From NCBI RefSeq assembly GCF_003667445.1, contig NZ_RCTF01000005.1, positions 186,001 to 250,000 on the forward strand: DNA of 64,000 nucleotides, in the 5' to 3' direction. The position numbers were made by a program, and so were the translations under genes. Below are positions 63,481 through 64,000 of the stretch, piece by piece (the first letter of the stretch is position 1; each line of letters opens with the position of its first letter). The notes beneath the pieces are model-generated. The model was not told the DNA's origin and ran no database searches. It saw only the letters and a list, made by a program, of their open reading frames with translations. This DNA is from Xanthobacter tagetidis (lineage in GTDB: Bacteria; Pseudomonadota; Alphaproteobacteria; Rhizobiales; Xanthobacteraceae).

Positions 63481-63942
63481 TCAGGGCAGCGGCAGCACGT
63501 TGGAATATTTCACCTGCTCCAGCGCGAACGAGCTTTCGATGGAGGCGATGCCCTCCAGCCGCGTCAGCTTCTGCTTGAGGAACCGCTCATAGGCGTCGAG
63601 GTCGGCCGCCACCACCCGCAAAAGGTAATCCCGCGCCCCGGTCATGAGATAGCATTCCAGAACTTCCGGCCAGGGGCGGATGGCGGCGGCGAAGGCGTCG
63701 AGCGCGTCCTCGCGCTGGCGCTCCAGCCGGATCGAGACGAAGACGCTGACCGGCAGCCCCGCCTTGCGCTGGTCGAGCACCGCCACGTAGCGCGCGATCA
63801 GCCCCGCCTCCTCCAGCGCCTTCACCCGCCTGAGGCACGCCGAGGGCGAGAGCCCCACCTCGGTCGCCACATCGGTGATGCTGGCCCGCCCATCGCGCTG
63901 GAGGGCGGCAAGGATCTTTCGGTCGGCGGGATCGAGGCGCAT
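63481..63942 (-). CDS. Lrp/AsnC family transcriptional regulator
   Basis: The ATG at 63940-63942 gives 153 residues, the family norm; a GTG at 63984 would add 14. HTH: LDPADRKILAALQRDGRASI, then VATEVGLSPSACLRRVKALE. The RAM/AsnC effector domain follows (VSVFVSIRLERQREDALDAF, VLECYLMTGARDYLLRVVAA). It lies 20 bases after the DUF72 start codon upstream on the same strand and may respond to an amino acid. Confidence 0.92.
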   Translation of the reverse strand: MRLDPADRKILAALQRDGRASITDVATEVGLSPSACLRRVKALEEAGLIARYVAVLDQRKAGLPVSVFVSIRLERQREDALDAFAAAIRPWPEVLECYLMTGARDYLLRVVAADLDAYERFLKQKLTRLEGIASIESSFALEQVKYSNVLPLP

Positions 63943-64000
63943 GATCTGATCGTCTTTCGCTTCTGATACGCCAGATTTGTGCACCGATGCGGCGTTGTCG

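Overview
The window is strongly G+C-rich. Genes are tightly packed, with many 4-base ATGA or GTGA stop/start overlaps and long antisense shadow frames. Gene content (LivHMGF transporters, TRAP transporter with malonyl-CoA genes, DUF2849-CysI-DUF934-CysH sulfur operon, Rrf2, fused alpha-E/ATP-grasp protein, ATP-grasp/transglutaminase pair) suggests an alphaproteobacterium of the Hyphomicrobiales, perhaps near Xanthobacteraceae. That placement is inference; there is no rRNA to anchor it. I see no tRNA, rRNA, CRISPR array, prophage or intact insertion sequence.

Layout. 1-8.7 kb is a catabolic region: an amidase running off the left edge, a truncated amidohydrolase, a TetR regulator next to an IS3-type transposase scar, a GntR regulator, then a minus-strand operon of RidA-like protein, FAH-family hydrolase and a spermidine/putrescine-type ABC importer. 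The GntR promoter and the importer promoter share a similar inverted repeat, suggesting one regulator controls both. 9.2-18.9 kb is an acyl-CoA module: a branched-chain-amino-acid-type binding protein, TetR, acyl-CoA ligase, SCP2-type thiolase with a DUF35 partner, enoyl-CoA hydratase, LivH, a fused LivM-LivG and LivF. It probably imports and activates a carboxylic acid and shortens it through CoA thioesters. 19.3-27.3 kb is a complete kdp potassium locus (small ORF, kdpF, A, B, C, D, E). 27.3-36.7 kb holds a GMC oxidoreductase, a lone HigA-type antitoxin, and a malonate module (matR-like GntR divergent from malonyl-CoA decarboxylase, malonyl-CoA ligase and TRAP DctPQM).

36.7-37.2 kb is a repeat nest with a 34-bp inverted pair between two 100-bp direct repeats. 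37.2-41.0 kb carries a transglutaminase and a large ATP-grasp/alpha-E protein, preceded by a possible 29-residue membrane protein with a good sigma70-like promoter. 41.0-49.5 kb holds an enoyl-CoA hydratase and the assimilatory sulfur genes (DUF2849, cysI, DUF934, cysH, then sbp-cysTWA after a clear terminator). 49.6-53.2 kb has a small protein and a MacAB-type exporter. 53.3-64 kb is mostly housekeeping and regulators: EamA transporter, moaA, DUF971, TetR with GST and SDR behind a perfect palindrome, another SDR, Rrf2, YciB, MtgA, IspA, DUF72 and an Lrp/AsnC regulator.

The most interesting unexplained features are the promoter-equipped small ORF at 40.9 kb with the ATP-grasp/transglutaminase pair, the small ORF heading the kdp operon, the paired candidate operators of the first GntR and second TetR regulators, and the dispersed palindromic repeat family. 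I did not find a clearly new multi-gene system.
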